Of a stretch of 64,000 nt of DNA, positions 10,407 through 20,774 are shown in pieces. The notes under the pieces are model-generated. The model saw only the letters and a program-made list of their open reading frames with translations, ran no database searches and had not been told where the DNA came from. A program made the translations under genes and the position numbers. Numbering within the stretch: position 1 is the first letter of the stretch; every line of letters starts with the position of its first letter. The stretch is from Antedon mediterranea (lineage: Eukaryota; Echinodermata; Crinoidea; Comatulida; Antedonidae): contig NC_092675.1 in NCBI RefSeq assembly GCF_964355755.1, forward strand, positions 31,148,912-31,212,911, in the 5' to 3' direction.

Positions 10407-13400
10407 CTATAGGCTTGTCTTCTGAAGATTATCATCGTCTTCTTCGTAAACATCATTCACAATTCCATCTAAAGCAGCAGTGGCCTCTTGCTCTCCTTGA
10501 GTTAAACCAGTGGTGTCTAGCTCTCCTTGTGTTTCCACCCCAGTAGTGTCTAGCTCTTCTGGTGATGGAGGTGGTGGGAAGCTTTCGTCTTCATCTGGTG
10601 AAGGTTGAGGAGCCTTATTATCTTCCGTATTTTCGTCAGTTTCTGGTGGAACCGTTTTCACTCTGACGTCACTACTACCGGATGAACTGCCCGCTACTGA
10701 GCTGTTATCAGAGGCGTACGGAGGCGGTATTTCGTCGTTATTTTCGCCAAGATTAGAAGAAGTCGGCGTTTCAACTTGTACTTCTACAACACTAGATTGT
10801 GTTTGTAATTGATTTTGTCTGACTTGAGTTCCTTTTTCATTTGCTGGCTGTATCGGATCATTGGCATCGATGTGTAGCCGCAGTTCGTGTCCTTTCTCCA
10901 TTGAAGACTGCATCTCGTAATCGTCCATGCGATTATTAATGTTTCTAAAAAAATACAAATTAAGTGTAATAGGCTATATACAAAAAAACTGTATGTATAA
11001 ACAATACAGTAGACACAAATAAAAAGTAGACAGATAACGAACAAACTACTTGTTTATCCAATACTGTAATTATAAAAAAAAAATATTTATTAGGCCTTAC
11101 TTGAACTGTCGGTTGGCTTGATATATGGTGTAGGTGATATAGCTAATAGCTACTATGCCTAAATAGCACGATATGGCAATAGCCCACGGTGGAATAGCCA
11201 ACTTATAGTCACTTTCCGGTTCAATAGGGGTGATGCTGTATGGAAGCATCTTGTCAATTTTGTCATCGTTTAGTTTACACATCAAGTAAAGTTCATGAGA
11301 TCTGAATGCGACTGGAAGAACGGTTGAACCTGACGGGTTGACCACCAAATAGTGAACCACTACACGGTCATTGCTGGTAATGGTAACGTCCACGATAAGA
11401 ACATGCTTAGGCCTTTGGAAAGAAAATGTAGTTATTATTATACGCATAATATAGAATAGTAAAGTTGCCGCTACTTCGGTTTGATCTAATGTGGTCATCA
11501 TCATCGTCGTCGTCGTCATCATCGTTATTATCATCAGGTAGCTCATAATCATTATCTTGGAACATCATTATTCTTCTGGGCATTCAAGAATCTGCCAAAA
11601 TATATAAGGAGAAATGGACAGCAGCACATTGTACGGAGTCCAAAATAAAAATATCAGTTATTCTTACAGAACTTGAAGGATGACGTAATCGTTTGAGATG
11701 TTTGCGATGGATTGCTTAAACTGCATTTGCATTTTTTCTACAAACTAGATAAAAGAGAAGTAAACATATATTGTATAATATATCTAATTATAGTAAGTTA
11801 TAACAGCTATTAAGATATTGGTCACACTGGTGACTATTATTGTGAGATATGCGCATGCCCGTATACTTACGTCTCCAATTCTGGTAATACCGTTCACGTA
11901 TGCTGTGGCAACGCCTATATCGACCAATTTCTCACACTGACAGAAATAACACGTAGAAAAGATTATAAATTGGTAGTTATCTTCAATTAAAAATCCGGAC
12001 CATAGATATTGTAAAGCTCTGTCCACACTATCAAAGTTTATGTGAGAAACAATGTGATGTGCCAATATAATGGACATGATGATGTCATAGCACTACCATG
12101 TTTGGGCATAGCACTACCATATTTTGACATTACACTTTTTTGTCAAACTAGTTTGAAAGAGCTTTAGTTATCTTAACTCATTCATTTATTTATTTACACA
12201 AAGCAAAATTCAAAATATGTTGACAAAATATGAATCAATAATCACTTATTAAATAATAATCACTTATTAAATCATATTAAATAATATGTATCTGGAGATA
12301 CTCAAATAATCTCAGTATGGTTATTGTGGGCATGTTATGTTTAGAACCATCATATTTATCAACACAAATTTCTTTCTGTTAACTTTTCAAATCGACTTCA
12401 AAGTCGACACTTTCTAGCGTTTAAAATCATTTTGGAAATCTTACCTCTTCTTTCGAGTATCCCTCGCATTCTTGCTCACCTGTGACGAAAAGTATACCAT
12501 TTTAGTAGGCCTACACACATGCCTGATCGTCATATTATTGTAATTTAATTAATGATTAAATATTATTTAATAATTTAATCAATCAATTTAAACATGCCTT
12601 TTTGGGACTAATGATTATAGTTTTATTCCATCATTTAGTTGCACTGCCCTTGGTTGATCTATCTAGCCTGGAGGTTCATATCTTTGTTGAGGGTATATTG
12701 TCCCCCTGAAAAAAAGTCATTTGTTTTAAGGTTCTTGAATAGGACATTTTAATTATAATGTCACATATGTCTATAGATAGCTTATTTATTATCAGCTGGA
12801 AGCCCATGGCAAAAGTGAATAATTTATTAATTTTTTAAAAGTTGTATTTTATTCATCTTTTATTTTACTTGTTTTGAGGAAAATTTTAATCTGAAAACCG
12901 CAACATCGTTGCGTCATTTTCTCTCAAATTGTGTATTTTTCGGTTCGTTTTGGTAGGTTGTTGTCCCTTTTATAGTTGCATAGTGATATCTTTTGGGTTG
13001 ATAGTACGCACTGTATTTCAAATAATATTCATGTCGGTGTATATGTTACAGTAGTACTTTAACCATTAGAAATATTAGTCGAAATGTAGAAAGGACATTA
13101 GTGGCAAATTATACCTATAAATAGAATTGTTGTCACTTTAATTGTAATCGATGTACAGTACAGTAGCCCACGTAAAAGTAATATAAAGAGTAGAGTCTAT
13201 CAGAAGGAAAGGTTCAGTTATCGCAAACATTTATACCTAAACATATTTACTATATGAATAAATAAATCCACCCGAGAAAGTACACATAGCGTACGAAGTT
13301 CAAGCTAATATTTGACTTCTGTGTGTACTTACTGATCCTTTTTAACTAACTCGTAAAAATCCTTCAAAAGCACGCTCATAAAATTTACAATCGAGTTCTT

Positions 13401-14058
13401 TACTGTGTATGCAATGAACGAGCATTCTTTTTTTTTTAAAGATAAATTGTGTTTAGAGTTATAACTAATTAAAACTAAGAAACACAAACTTAATTGCGTT
13501 TCGAGTAGAAAACTGTTTACACGAATCATTCGTCATAGTGGATAACAATCGGTAAGAAGATAATTAAAGACTGCTATTCAAATTCTCTGCTGTTTTACGA
13601 ACTCCTAACAAATTCGTTTCAAGTTAAGGAAAAAACTAGTTAAAACTAAGATTCACGAATCGAGTTATTACTATTTGAAACTAAAAAAAACACAACGTAA
13701 GTTTCGAAATAGGTAGAAAACTATAGTTAACTAAACTTAAAAACACAAAATAGTGCGTTTCGAATTAGGTAGAAAATAAACTAGTTAAAGCTAAGAAGAT
13801 AGCGTTTCAAATAACAGTTAATTATTTTAAACTTAAAAACACAAAAGAAACACTGTAACTTAATAGGCTGGACAATTATGTTAATATGGAGGATCAGAGA
13901 TCACAAAACGGCTTGGCAACTGTCAATTCTAATTCCAACTTCCGTCTAACATACGGAGGATCTAAAAGTTATAGGCCTACTAATGTTAAACACTTACCTG
14001 ATGCAAATAAGGCAAATGTCATAACAAAACAAGCGACGATAATGGGTAAACGTAACAT
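10407..14058 (-). CDS. Single-pass type I membrane protein with SEA-like ectodomain and PPPY cytoplasmic tail (362 aa)
   Basis: Six exons join in phase on the minus strand: 14058-13998, 12479-12445, 11936-11871, 11744-11668, 11412-11101 and 10944-10407, a complete 1089-bp frame. Exon 1 encodes a signal peptide (MLRLPIIVACFVMTFALFAS). Residues about 55-145 read FVEKMQMQFKQSI ... YVILQVL ... NDRVVVHYLVVNPSGS, which resembles a SEA fold. A transmembrane segment follows at about 154-177 (WAIAISCYLGIVAISYITY). The 185-residue tail is acidic and Ser/Pro-rich, has a PPPY motif at 257-260 (a WW-domain ligand in known proteins), PPPP stretches, and ends -TSL, which fits a class I PDZ ligand. I do not recognise the gene; a distant tie to KIAA1549-like (UPF0606) proteins is possible but unproven. 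Confidence 0.8.
12015..12163. mobile_element. MITE, AGCTCTGTC family
   Basis: Left end AGCTCTGTCCACACTATCAA and a decayed right end (TTTGAAAGAGCT) match the copy at 1589, including the inner TAGCACTACCAT blocks. It sits in an intron of the SEA-like membrane gene. Confidence 0.75.
13435..13860. repeat. Degenerate tandem repeat, unit roughly 70 bp
   Basis: Blocks of GCGTTTCGAATTAGGTAGAAAA followed by CTAGTTAAAACTAA and AAACACAAA recur four or five times with many changes. They lie in the first intron of the SEA-like membrane gene. No coding signal. Confidence 0.6.
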
Positions 14059-14630
14059 TATGTTAATCAAATTAGGTTAGTATGTTAATTGTCGCAGTGA
14101 CAGTAGTTTTCAGAGTGGTAGGTCTATGCCGGGATTATACACTGTAGGCCTATACTCGCAAAACAATACTCGCAAAACAATACAAAACATAAGACAGGTG
14201 ATAAAATAATCCAAACGTAAGTGGCGCCTTTATATTTCACTTTTGATGGGTAGACTCTGCTGCAGGTTGCAGATTACAGCACCAATTTAATAACAATAAA
14301 ACAGCGCTCGCTGGTGGTAAGTGTTTGCACAGGCTTATAAATTGCCCGTTATCTTTACTTTAAATATATTTGCAAAAAGGTCAACTAGAATTGAAGCAAC
14401 TTTAGACTCTCCTTTGGTGTAAAGTATATCGTTTAATAATTCATGACGCATGTAATACAAACGACATGGACACACTCTCAGCTTGTTCAATGTAAATCTA
14501 TCGAAGACGTTAAATACAGGTTTATAAAACATCATGCCAGTCAGTGCGCCGCCGAGCATGCCGATTTTATAAGTCTTTCCACTAGTCTTCAAATAAATTC
14601 AAAAGAGTATTATCATGATGTATTGAATAT

Positions 14631-14636
14631 TTTATT
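14631..14636 (-). terminator. Polyadenylation signal of the selenoprotein P-like gene
   Basis: AATAAA on the minus strand 35 bases beyond the SECIS helix, as expected for a 3' UTR that contains the SECIS. Confidence 0.6.
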
Positions 14637-14670
14637 GATTAATACCTGTACACTACTACCAATCTCTGAA

Positions 14671-14741
14671 AACATGGCAAACCATCACATTTCCTGATTC
14701 CTGGGAAGGATTTTAACAAGAAATCTTCATAAAGTCACGTT
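14671..14741 (-). promoter_or_regulatory. SECIS element, form 2
   Basis: About 110 bases after the stop the minus strand folds as a SECIS. Helix I is AACGTG (14741-14736) with CATGTT (14676-14671). After an internal loop comes the non-Watson-Crick core, 5' ATGAA (14730-14726) opposite TGAT (14687-14684). Helix II is ATTTCTTG with CAGGAAAT (eight pairs, one G-U). An AAAA stretch (14714-14711) begins 11 bases after the UGAA quartet. A small extra stem TCCT/AGGA around TCCC makes it form 2. There is a G-G mismatch just above the quartet. This is read by eye, not by a folding program. Confidence 0.82.
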
Positions 14742-14848
14742 AAGATACATTGTTAGTAGCAATTGGGTGTTACAATACACATTACGTTTTAGGCTACACC
14801 AACTTTAAAGTATTAAACTACATCATTTCCGATATCAGTTGTATGGTC

Positions 14849-16369
14849 TTAAACTGCATCATTTCCGATATCGGTTGTATATGATACTACTGTTATAAAT
14901 TCTTCGGGAGTTTCAGTCGTCATGGCGATGGTGGACATCTTCGTATCATCAGTTGCACAGTTTAAACACGCCCCACGTCCTTGGTGAGTAACCCGGATGG
15001 CTGACTCAACTATGCTATAGTCAAGATGTGCGTATGGCAATCGAATATGGTAGTTCAAATGACCACACCTGCGAGAGAAAGTTAAAAGATTTAAAAACGT
15101 TGATTATTTTAATTCAAATTAGGCAAAATGTTTCCTTTTGATCATTATTTTAATAATTGATTAAACTTTTTTTCATTTTGCTTTGATATTTATTCGACAC
15201 AAGCGGTCAAGGGTTTGCCAACGAAGGGCTAAATAACACGTTAGTTTCCGCACTGATTCTGTCTGTCTATTGTCCATCCGTGGTGCAGCAAAACATTATT
15301 TGTCGGCTTGTCATACGTAATGGCTTTCTTCTATTTCTACTTTTTCTGAAACAAATACATTAAACCATTATATTTAATAATTATGTAATGTTACATAATG
15401 TCAACCCTCACTTACCGGTCATATATCAGAAAGTCGTCCTTAGCGCCCTCTACAGTTTCCCAGATATTTAACCAATATTGGTCTTGAAGTACTGGTATAC
15501 TGGTACGTTTACCAAGTTCTGATTTGTAAACCCTGGACCAAAATTCCTTGTTATTTATAATCATGAACTTGATATTGTTTTTATTTTCTAGAATAAATGT
15601 CTGTCGAAGAATCTCTAACCTGTAATATAGACAATAGAGCTATTAATAATTGTTGTAAATAAACTTTTATATTTCATAGATATATATTTTCAAAAATATA
15701 TAAGATATAAGTGTAGACAAGACTTAATGGAGAAGAATTTAAACGTTGGTTCCCAAGAATTCAACTTGTACGCTACACAACGCAATAATTTGACTAATAA
15801 CAAGCCAGTGACCAAGTCTGAGCTGTCGCTTTTGATTGGTATAACCATGGACCTATAATATTAGAATATAATTTAAATCTAATTTATAGGTCCATGGTAT
15901 AACCATGGTCCATGGTATATAACCATGGTCCATGGTATAACCATGATCTGTTCCTTAATCCATGGTCTAACCATGATCTGTTCCTTAATCCATGGTATAA
16001 CCATGATCTGTTCCTTAATCCATGGTTTTCTCTAGTGGATTCGGTTAAACCCCGTTTCCACAGATAGTTTATCGGTTAATTTTTGGCTGCGGAAACACGG
16101 CCTTACTTCTAACGTGGCAAAGCCAACACATAATTGACATACTTGGAGGCCTGCGACAGACAGAAACCTCAGCTAGCCGACAGAAGAGCCATGATGGTAA
16201 CATTGCCAACAGATTCTGACAAAGGACTGCGACCTCCAATCTTCCAGTCTGGAGTTTTCTCACATCGCCACTTGGAGTTGAATGGGTCGTTGTCGTTGGA
16301 GTCTTTAGACTGAACTATTACAAACGTTATCAGACATAAACACGTCTTCAACATCTCTATTGAGCTCAT
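14849..16369 (-). CDS. SELENOP-like: Selenoprotein P-like protein, single selenocysteine (216 aa)
   Basis: Three coding exons join in phase on the minus strand: 16369-16143, 15619-15416 and 15068-14849 (TAA), 651 bp when the in-frame TGA at codon 67 is read as Sec. The start is the ATG after a 5' UTR acceptor. It opens a signal peptide (MSSIEMLKTCLCLITFVIVQ). The thioredoxin-like core reads NVTIMALLSAS-Sec-GFC, then QASKLEILRQTF, then KDDFLIYDRCGHLNYHIRLP and YSIVESAIRVT, all hallmarks of the SELENOP N-terminal domain. A CLNC pair follows. The Sec-rich and His-rich tail of vertebrate SELENOP is absent: the protein stops about 40 residues after CLNC. In the family the protein is a secreted selenium carrier with redox activity; here the single U-x-x-C argues for the redox role. 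The SECIS at 14671-14741 supports Sec insertion. Confidence 0.88.
15835..16034. repeat. CCATGG-rich palindromic and 31-bp tandem repeat in selenoprotein intron
   Basis: ACCATGGACCTATAA and TTATAGGTCCATGGT form an inverted pair. They are followed by short TATAACCATGGTCCATGG units and then three near-identical copies of an ACCATGATCTGTTCCTTAAT unit. It lies in the intron just after the Sec-coding exon. Confidence 0.75.
16035..16115. repeat. GTTTCCACA...GTTTATCGGTTA repeat fragment
   Basis: AGTGGATTCGGTTAAACCCC and GTTTCCACAGATAGTTTATC recur, diverged, near 55452-55500 (AGTGGAATCGGTTAAACTCC). It is probably the end of another inverted-repeat element; here GCGGAAACACGGCC may be its partner end. 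Confidence 0.4.
16169..16171 (-). other. In-frame TGA read as selenocysteine (codon 67)
   Basis: TGA falls at the first position of the U-x-x-C redox motif (Sec-Gly-Phe-Cys), where SELENOP carries Sec. The frame stays open on both sides, the exon ends in a good donor (AAGTATGT) in the right phase, and a SECIS lies downstream. Confidence 0.88.
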
Positions 16370-16863
16370 TTTCCCTGCAATATAATAACACACAGTGTAC
16401 TTCAACTGGAATTAAGATGATGTGAGCAGAAAGGGTGGAGTTACACTCTTCCCTGGCATGAGGTAAGAGGAGGTAAGGTCTAAACCACGGCTTGTAAAAG
16501 ATAATAAACAGAAAAACTGTGGTTTGTATAAGACTGGAAAAATGTGGTTTGTATAAGACTAACTATAGCTAATTGTAGTAATTGTAATTTTTTGGCTCTT
16601 ATTTTTGTTATAGAAAAACTATAGTTTGTCTTTTTCAAACAATGGTGGTTTGTAGGACAGAATAGGTAGTGTGTGTCACATGGCGCCCCGTACTACAAGA
16701 TCGGTTACTGTATTTTCAGAAAGTTAACGGGAACTACTATAAGTTCCTGCATCGTGTAGGGGTTTGCCGATTGCACGTAGCTATATGATTAGTGCATTTA
16801 AGACGATTGCCATCTACTCTTATTGTTCAGTAAATATGTTATAGAAAGAAATAAAAATCTTAC

Positions 16864-16930
16864 CTTTTAAGGGAAAAAGCAGCTCAAAATGTGAAGGATC
16901 AAGCAGACTAGATTGTGAACAAAGCTAATT
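16864..16930 (-). other. Probable 5' UTR exon of the selenoprotein P-like gene
   Basis: A donor (TTAAAAG|GTAAGATT) ends this stretch at 16864 on the minus strand. The coding exon begins at an acceptor (TATTGCAG|GGAAA) five bases before the ATG, so a non-coding leader exon is required. Its upstream end is a guess. Confidence 0.5.
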
Positions 16931-18249
16931 GTCACAAAATAAAGGAAATGACAAAAACTGAACAAGTCGTTGCGACATATTCGCTTCCTTTTGTACGAAG
17001 GTCATAAATTTGGAAGTATACGAACTAAATAACAATTGATGCCGGTGTAAGATTTAAATCTGTCCGGTGTTTGAAAGTGTCCACTGGACAATTTTCAGCA
17101 TTGAATATTGTAATACTAGCTGTTGAAAATGGCCGCAACCACCCGGGCAGCTTTCATCGATAAAAAAGTAGGACCATCGAGACATCGACATCATATTAAC
17201 CCCGTAAAAACTAGGGCACTGGACGTTCACCAACTCCCGTTAGGGTAATTATAATTCCTTAGAATACCAACTTGAATCGCAAAATATCAAGTGGATTGAA
17301 ATAAATATTACTATTATTATATCTGGAGACATATAGTCTAATCAAATTAAATTGTTTGTTTTTGATTGAGTATATACAACCTGTTGTCAATTTGAAGTAA
17401 ATCGACAACTTGAAAAATATATAGCCTACTGTATTATTATTTCGAGGGAATGAATATCACTAAATCATATAGGCATAGGGCCTACCTATTTCGTTATCTC
17501 GAAATATTATTTCATTCGAAATTCGAATTACTACTTCGCGAGAGAACGAAATAATTTCCCTCGAAATTATTTCGTTCTCTCGATCATCATCATCATCATC
17601 ATCATTCCTTGTCTCGAAGTAGTAATTCGTTTTTTATATTATTCAGTTCTTGAAATCTTATTTTGTTCTCCCTAAATATATTCGTTCCCTCAAAATATTT
17701 TTCAGTTCTCAAAATATTATTTTGTAATATTCATAATACTGCTACTAATTTAATAATATCAACTGATAACAAAAGTTCTTTAAACAAGTAAGTTCGTCAT
17801 TGTTAAAGTCAGTTCTTTTTCATTATATTTTTTTCACAGATGCCTGATTTTTGTTTTTATTTAATAAAACATTGAATTGGTTAGTCACAATATTTGCTTT
17901 GTTTCTAGAGACTTTACATTATTTATTTATTTATCTAAAATACATTTGAAAAATATTGTTGATGCATATTACCAAAAAATATTTGTTTTTTATATTTTAT
18001 ATGGCAAAATAAACACCTTAATTGCGCATCATAATTATTCGTTCACTCAAGGGTATTTCGGTTTTTTGTTTTTTTCGAATATTAGGGTATTTCGTTCCCA
18101 ATACAAACAGTCCAATACCGTTATACATCAAATTCATAGAATAATGGCTTATATTGAAATGAAGCGTTTAAAACGTCTTTGCCACAATGTCTGTACATGC
18201 AGCTGAGTTTAAAAAATCGCGGTTGTATTTTTGTTTTATATGGACATAT
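16931..18249. other. Intergenic; contains a repeat fragment, a palindrome and an ATC microsatellite
   Basis: No gene is seen. At 17038-17110 TGCCGGTGTAAGATT ... GTCCACTGGACA ... TTTTCAGCATTG matches, inverted, the sequence at about 32655-32735. At 17539-17582 CGAGAGAACGAAATAATTTC and its exact reverse complement flank a 4-base centre. An (ATC)n run follows to about 17606. The remainder is AT-rich. Confidence 0.6.
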
Positions 18250-19222
18250 AAACATAGAAACCACCAGCTAATACCAGAAATACCAACAGCTTATGTATCA
18301 ATTTTTAAAATCAACACCAGCTAATTTAGAACGGTCAGCAGATAATGTAGTAACGAAAATTGCCTCACAGCTAATGTTGAAAATATTGTATAATTTAAAA
18401 ACCTGTCTACATCATGTGAAAATGCATTTCTTTACTTACCGGTAGCTATCCATCTATCCACGTCTCGTAAGTGACCAACCAACAACCACTTCTAGTAAGT
18501 AACCACCTCTATTGAACGACCACCGTCTCTGATAATCGCCCACCATCTCTTAACGACCACACCACTCGTCAAGGACGAGCTATTTTAAAGGACCACCACC
18601 TCGGCTTCTCATAATCAACCTCATGACGGACTACCTCTCTTAACGACCACGCCTAAAGTGTCGACCTCTCTATAAAAAAAAACGTCCACCTCTCCACTGG
18701 GACCACTTCTCATAATCGACTACCATCCGTAACGACCACCTTTCGCAAATTACCACCTCTATTGAGGTGGTCACTTACGGGAGGTGTAGTCGGTAAAAGA
18801 AGTGGTCGTCTACGAGCGGTGGTAGTTTATGAAAAGCAGTCCCTTATGAGAGGAGGTTACCCCTTCAGGAAGTTGTCCATTGTGAGAAGCGGTCCTTTAA
18901 CAGAGGTAGTCCCTTTTAAATATTAAAGGTGGTCGCTAACAAGGGTAGTTGCTTACGATCAGAGTGCTACGTTTTGAAAGCCGATCACTTACGAGAGGTG
19001 GATAGACTGACAGCTAAACTAAGTAGAGAAATACATTTGCACATGATTTAGACATTTAGGTTTGTAAAATATATAATTATTATTTTATTAGCTGGCGATA
19101 TTAACTACATCAGCTGTGAGGCAATTTTCGTTACTTCATTACCTGTTAAGTTGTATATTAGCTAATGTTGATTTTTATTTAATAAATAACTGTTGGTGTT
19201 TCTACATTAGCTAGTTCTAGGT
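18250..19222. repeat. Large foldback with arms of degenerate GACCACCTCTCGTAAG repeats
   Basis: The left arm carries AGCTAAT blocks, then TCTATCCACGTCTCGTAAG, then many variants of CGACCACCTCTCGTAA. The right arm carries the same in reverse complement, out to TTGGTGTTTCTACATTAGCT. The centre is CCACCTCTATTGAGGTGG at 18753-18770. A related single arm lies at 22190-22935. No ORF. Confidence 0.75.
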
Positions 19223-19779
19223 TTTACTACATGGGTGGATTTGACAGTTTCGACGACATTTGCTGCCGTTTTCTACACTAGCGGTTTTGAACAGGGACTA
19301 GTGTAAAGGAAATGCCACAAGTTGTGTTTTTTTATTTTTTTTTATTTATTGTTTTGTGTACTAAAGTGGCAGCATAATCAGTATTTATTTTTACCAGATG
19401 TCCAGCAAGGGTAATGTCCCATAACTCAGGCCACAATTGTCAGGTCAACCTCAAAACAGCGGCTCTCGGGAGATATTAATTACCGGTAGTCGTGTTAACT
19501 GTCATCTGTTATTTGTCAGGAGAAGGGGTGCGAACTTGCCATATCTCAAATTAAGATTACGCTTACCATGAATATGATTTCATTACAAGAATTATATACC
19601 ACAGTATGTTACGTAATTTAATTCTCTTATTTTAAAAAATAACTAAATAAATTAGTATATGATTCTAGTATAAGTATTATAAAAAATGTTTCTATTTAAT
19701 ATACAGGGAGCGGGGGTTGCCTCATAGCCTGAACGGTTTTAATACGAACTTATGTACTATAATATTATTTTACGTAGAT

Positions 19780-19905
19780 TACTATTTAATATTATTTTAT
19801 TTATTTAACAACATATTTATACAGGATTATACACAATCAAGTAGAAATATACTTGTTTTGCATTGTGGTCCTGTCGACAAAAACGGATACAAATTTAAAT
19901 ACAAT
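19780..19905 (-). mobile_element. LINE 3' end remnant
   Basis: TATTTATACAGGATTA ... TTGCATTGTGGTCCTGTC matches the 3' tail of the LINE at 46745-46860 in the same minus orientation. Only the tail is present. Confidence 0.55.
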
Positions 19906-20774
19906 TTCAATTAATATTATAATATAATTTGAGATGAACGTATAATATGTAATAAAGAATAACTATATGATTATATTTTATACTCCTATCTGAATGTGCT
20001 ATTTATTGTGTAATAGAACGACTGAAGCGTTTACCAATAAGAGTATCTTCGAAATTTAATTTAATAAATGGCATTTCCCTCCAATAGTTTTTTTCTCTCA
20101 TTTTTTGTGTACTTGCCACTGTAATAAATTACCATTCCCTAACCATGAACATTCTAGAATAAGATGTTTACATTTAAGACATCATGTATAATTAATATAA
20201 TAACAATCAGGAACATTCCAGTATGCTATTAATAGAAACTGTAATCAAATAGAATAAGAAGTATAAAGAATGATATAGAAGGATAGGAACATCTTGTATA
20301 TAAAGGGATGTAAAACTATTGTCATGTTGTTGGATATTAGAGGTTGGATATTAGATTGTAAAAGTTATTGTGAAGCTGTTGTTTAAAATGCTTACTGGGT
20401 TGTTGAAAGTTGAAGTTGATTGAAATTAAAGATTTGTTTTTGAGTTATTTTACAACTTTGTGAATTTGGTGTGTATACTTTTATGTCACAAGGGAGTTTC
20501 TAAAGTATTTTCAACCGCTCGGAAACATACGTAAAAGGAGTTCGTGACATCCACTTAAGGCACAAAGTTTAAATTATAGGCCTACACCTGACAAAACTGT
20601 TTGCTCTTTCTTCTAATCGGCAATTGGTTAAAACAAATGTAGCAAGAAGCTGATTGGCTCAATGTTTGTTCAAAACCTCCTACATTTAAAAAATCATTCA
20701 CTTTGCTTGCAAAGTTCCAATCACGGTGTTGTTCGTTACAATCTGCCTTCTTTCTATTTTTACTTATTATCATT
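19906..20774. other. Intergenic and upstream region of the integrase-OTU gene
   Basis: AT-rich, no exon recognised. A TATAAA-type block near 20298 and the sequence TGTCACAAGGGAG at 20484 raise the possibility of an old LTR or promoter, but no second copy is present to test it. Confidence 0.35.

Noticed and set aside
10784-11044. Minus-strand frame with hydrophobic start
   Set aside because: It covers the intron and an alternate frame of the last exon of the SEA-like gene; the joined six-exon frame explains the region.
13886-14080. 64-codon plus-strand frame
   Set aside because: It is antisense to the signal-peptide exon of the SEA-like membrane gene, whose splice phase agrees with its downstream exons.
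16069-16263. 64-codon minus-strand frame beside the Sec codon
   Set aside because: It is another frame of the selenoprotein exon and its intron and has no domain of its own.
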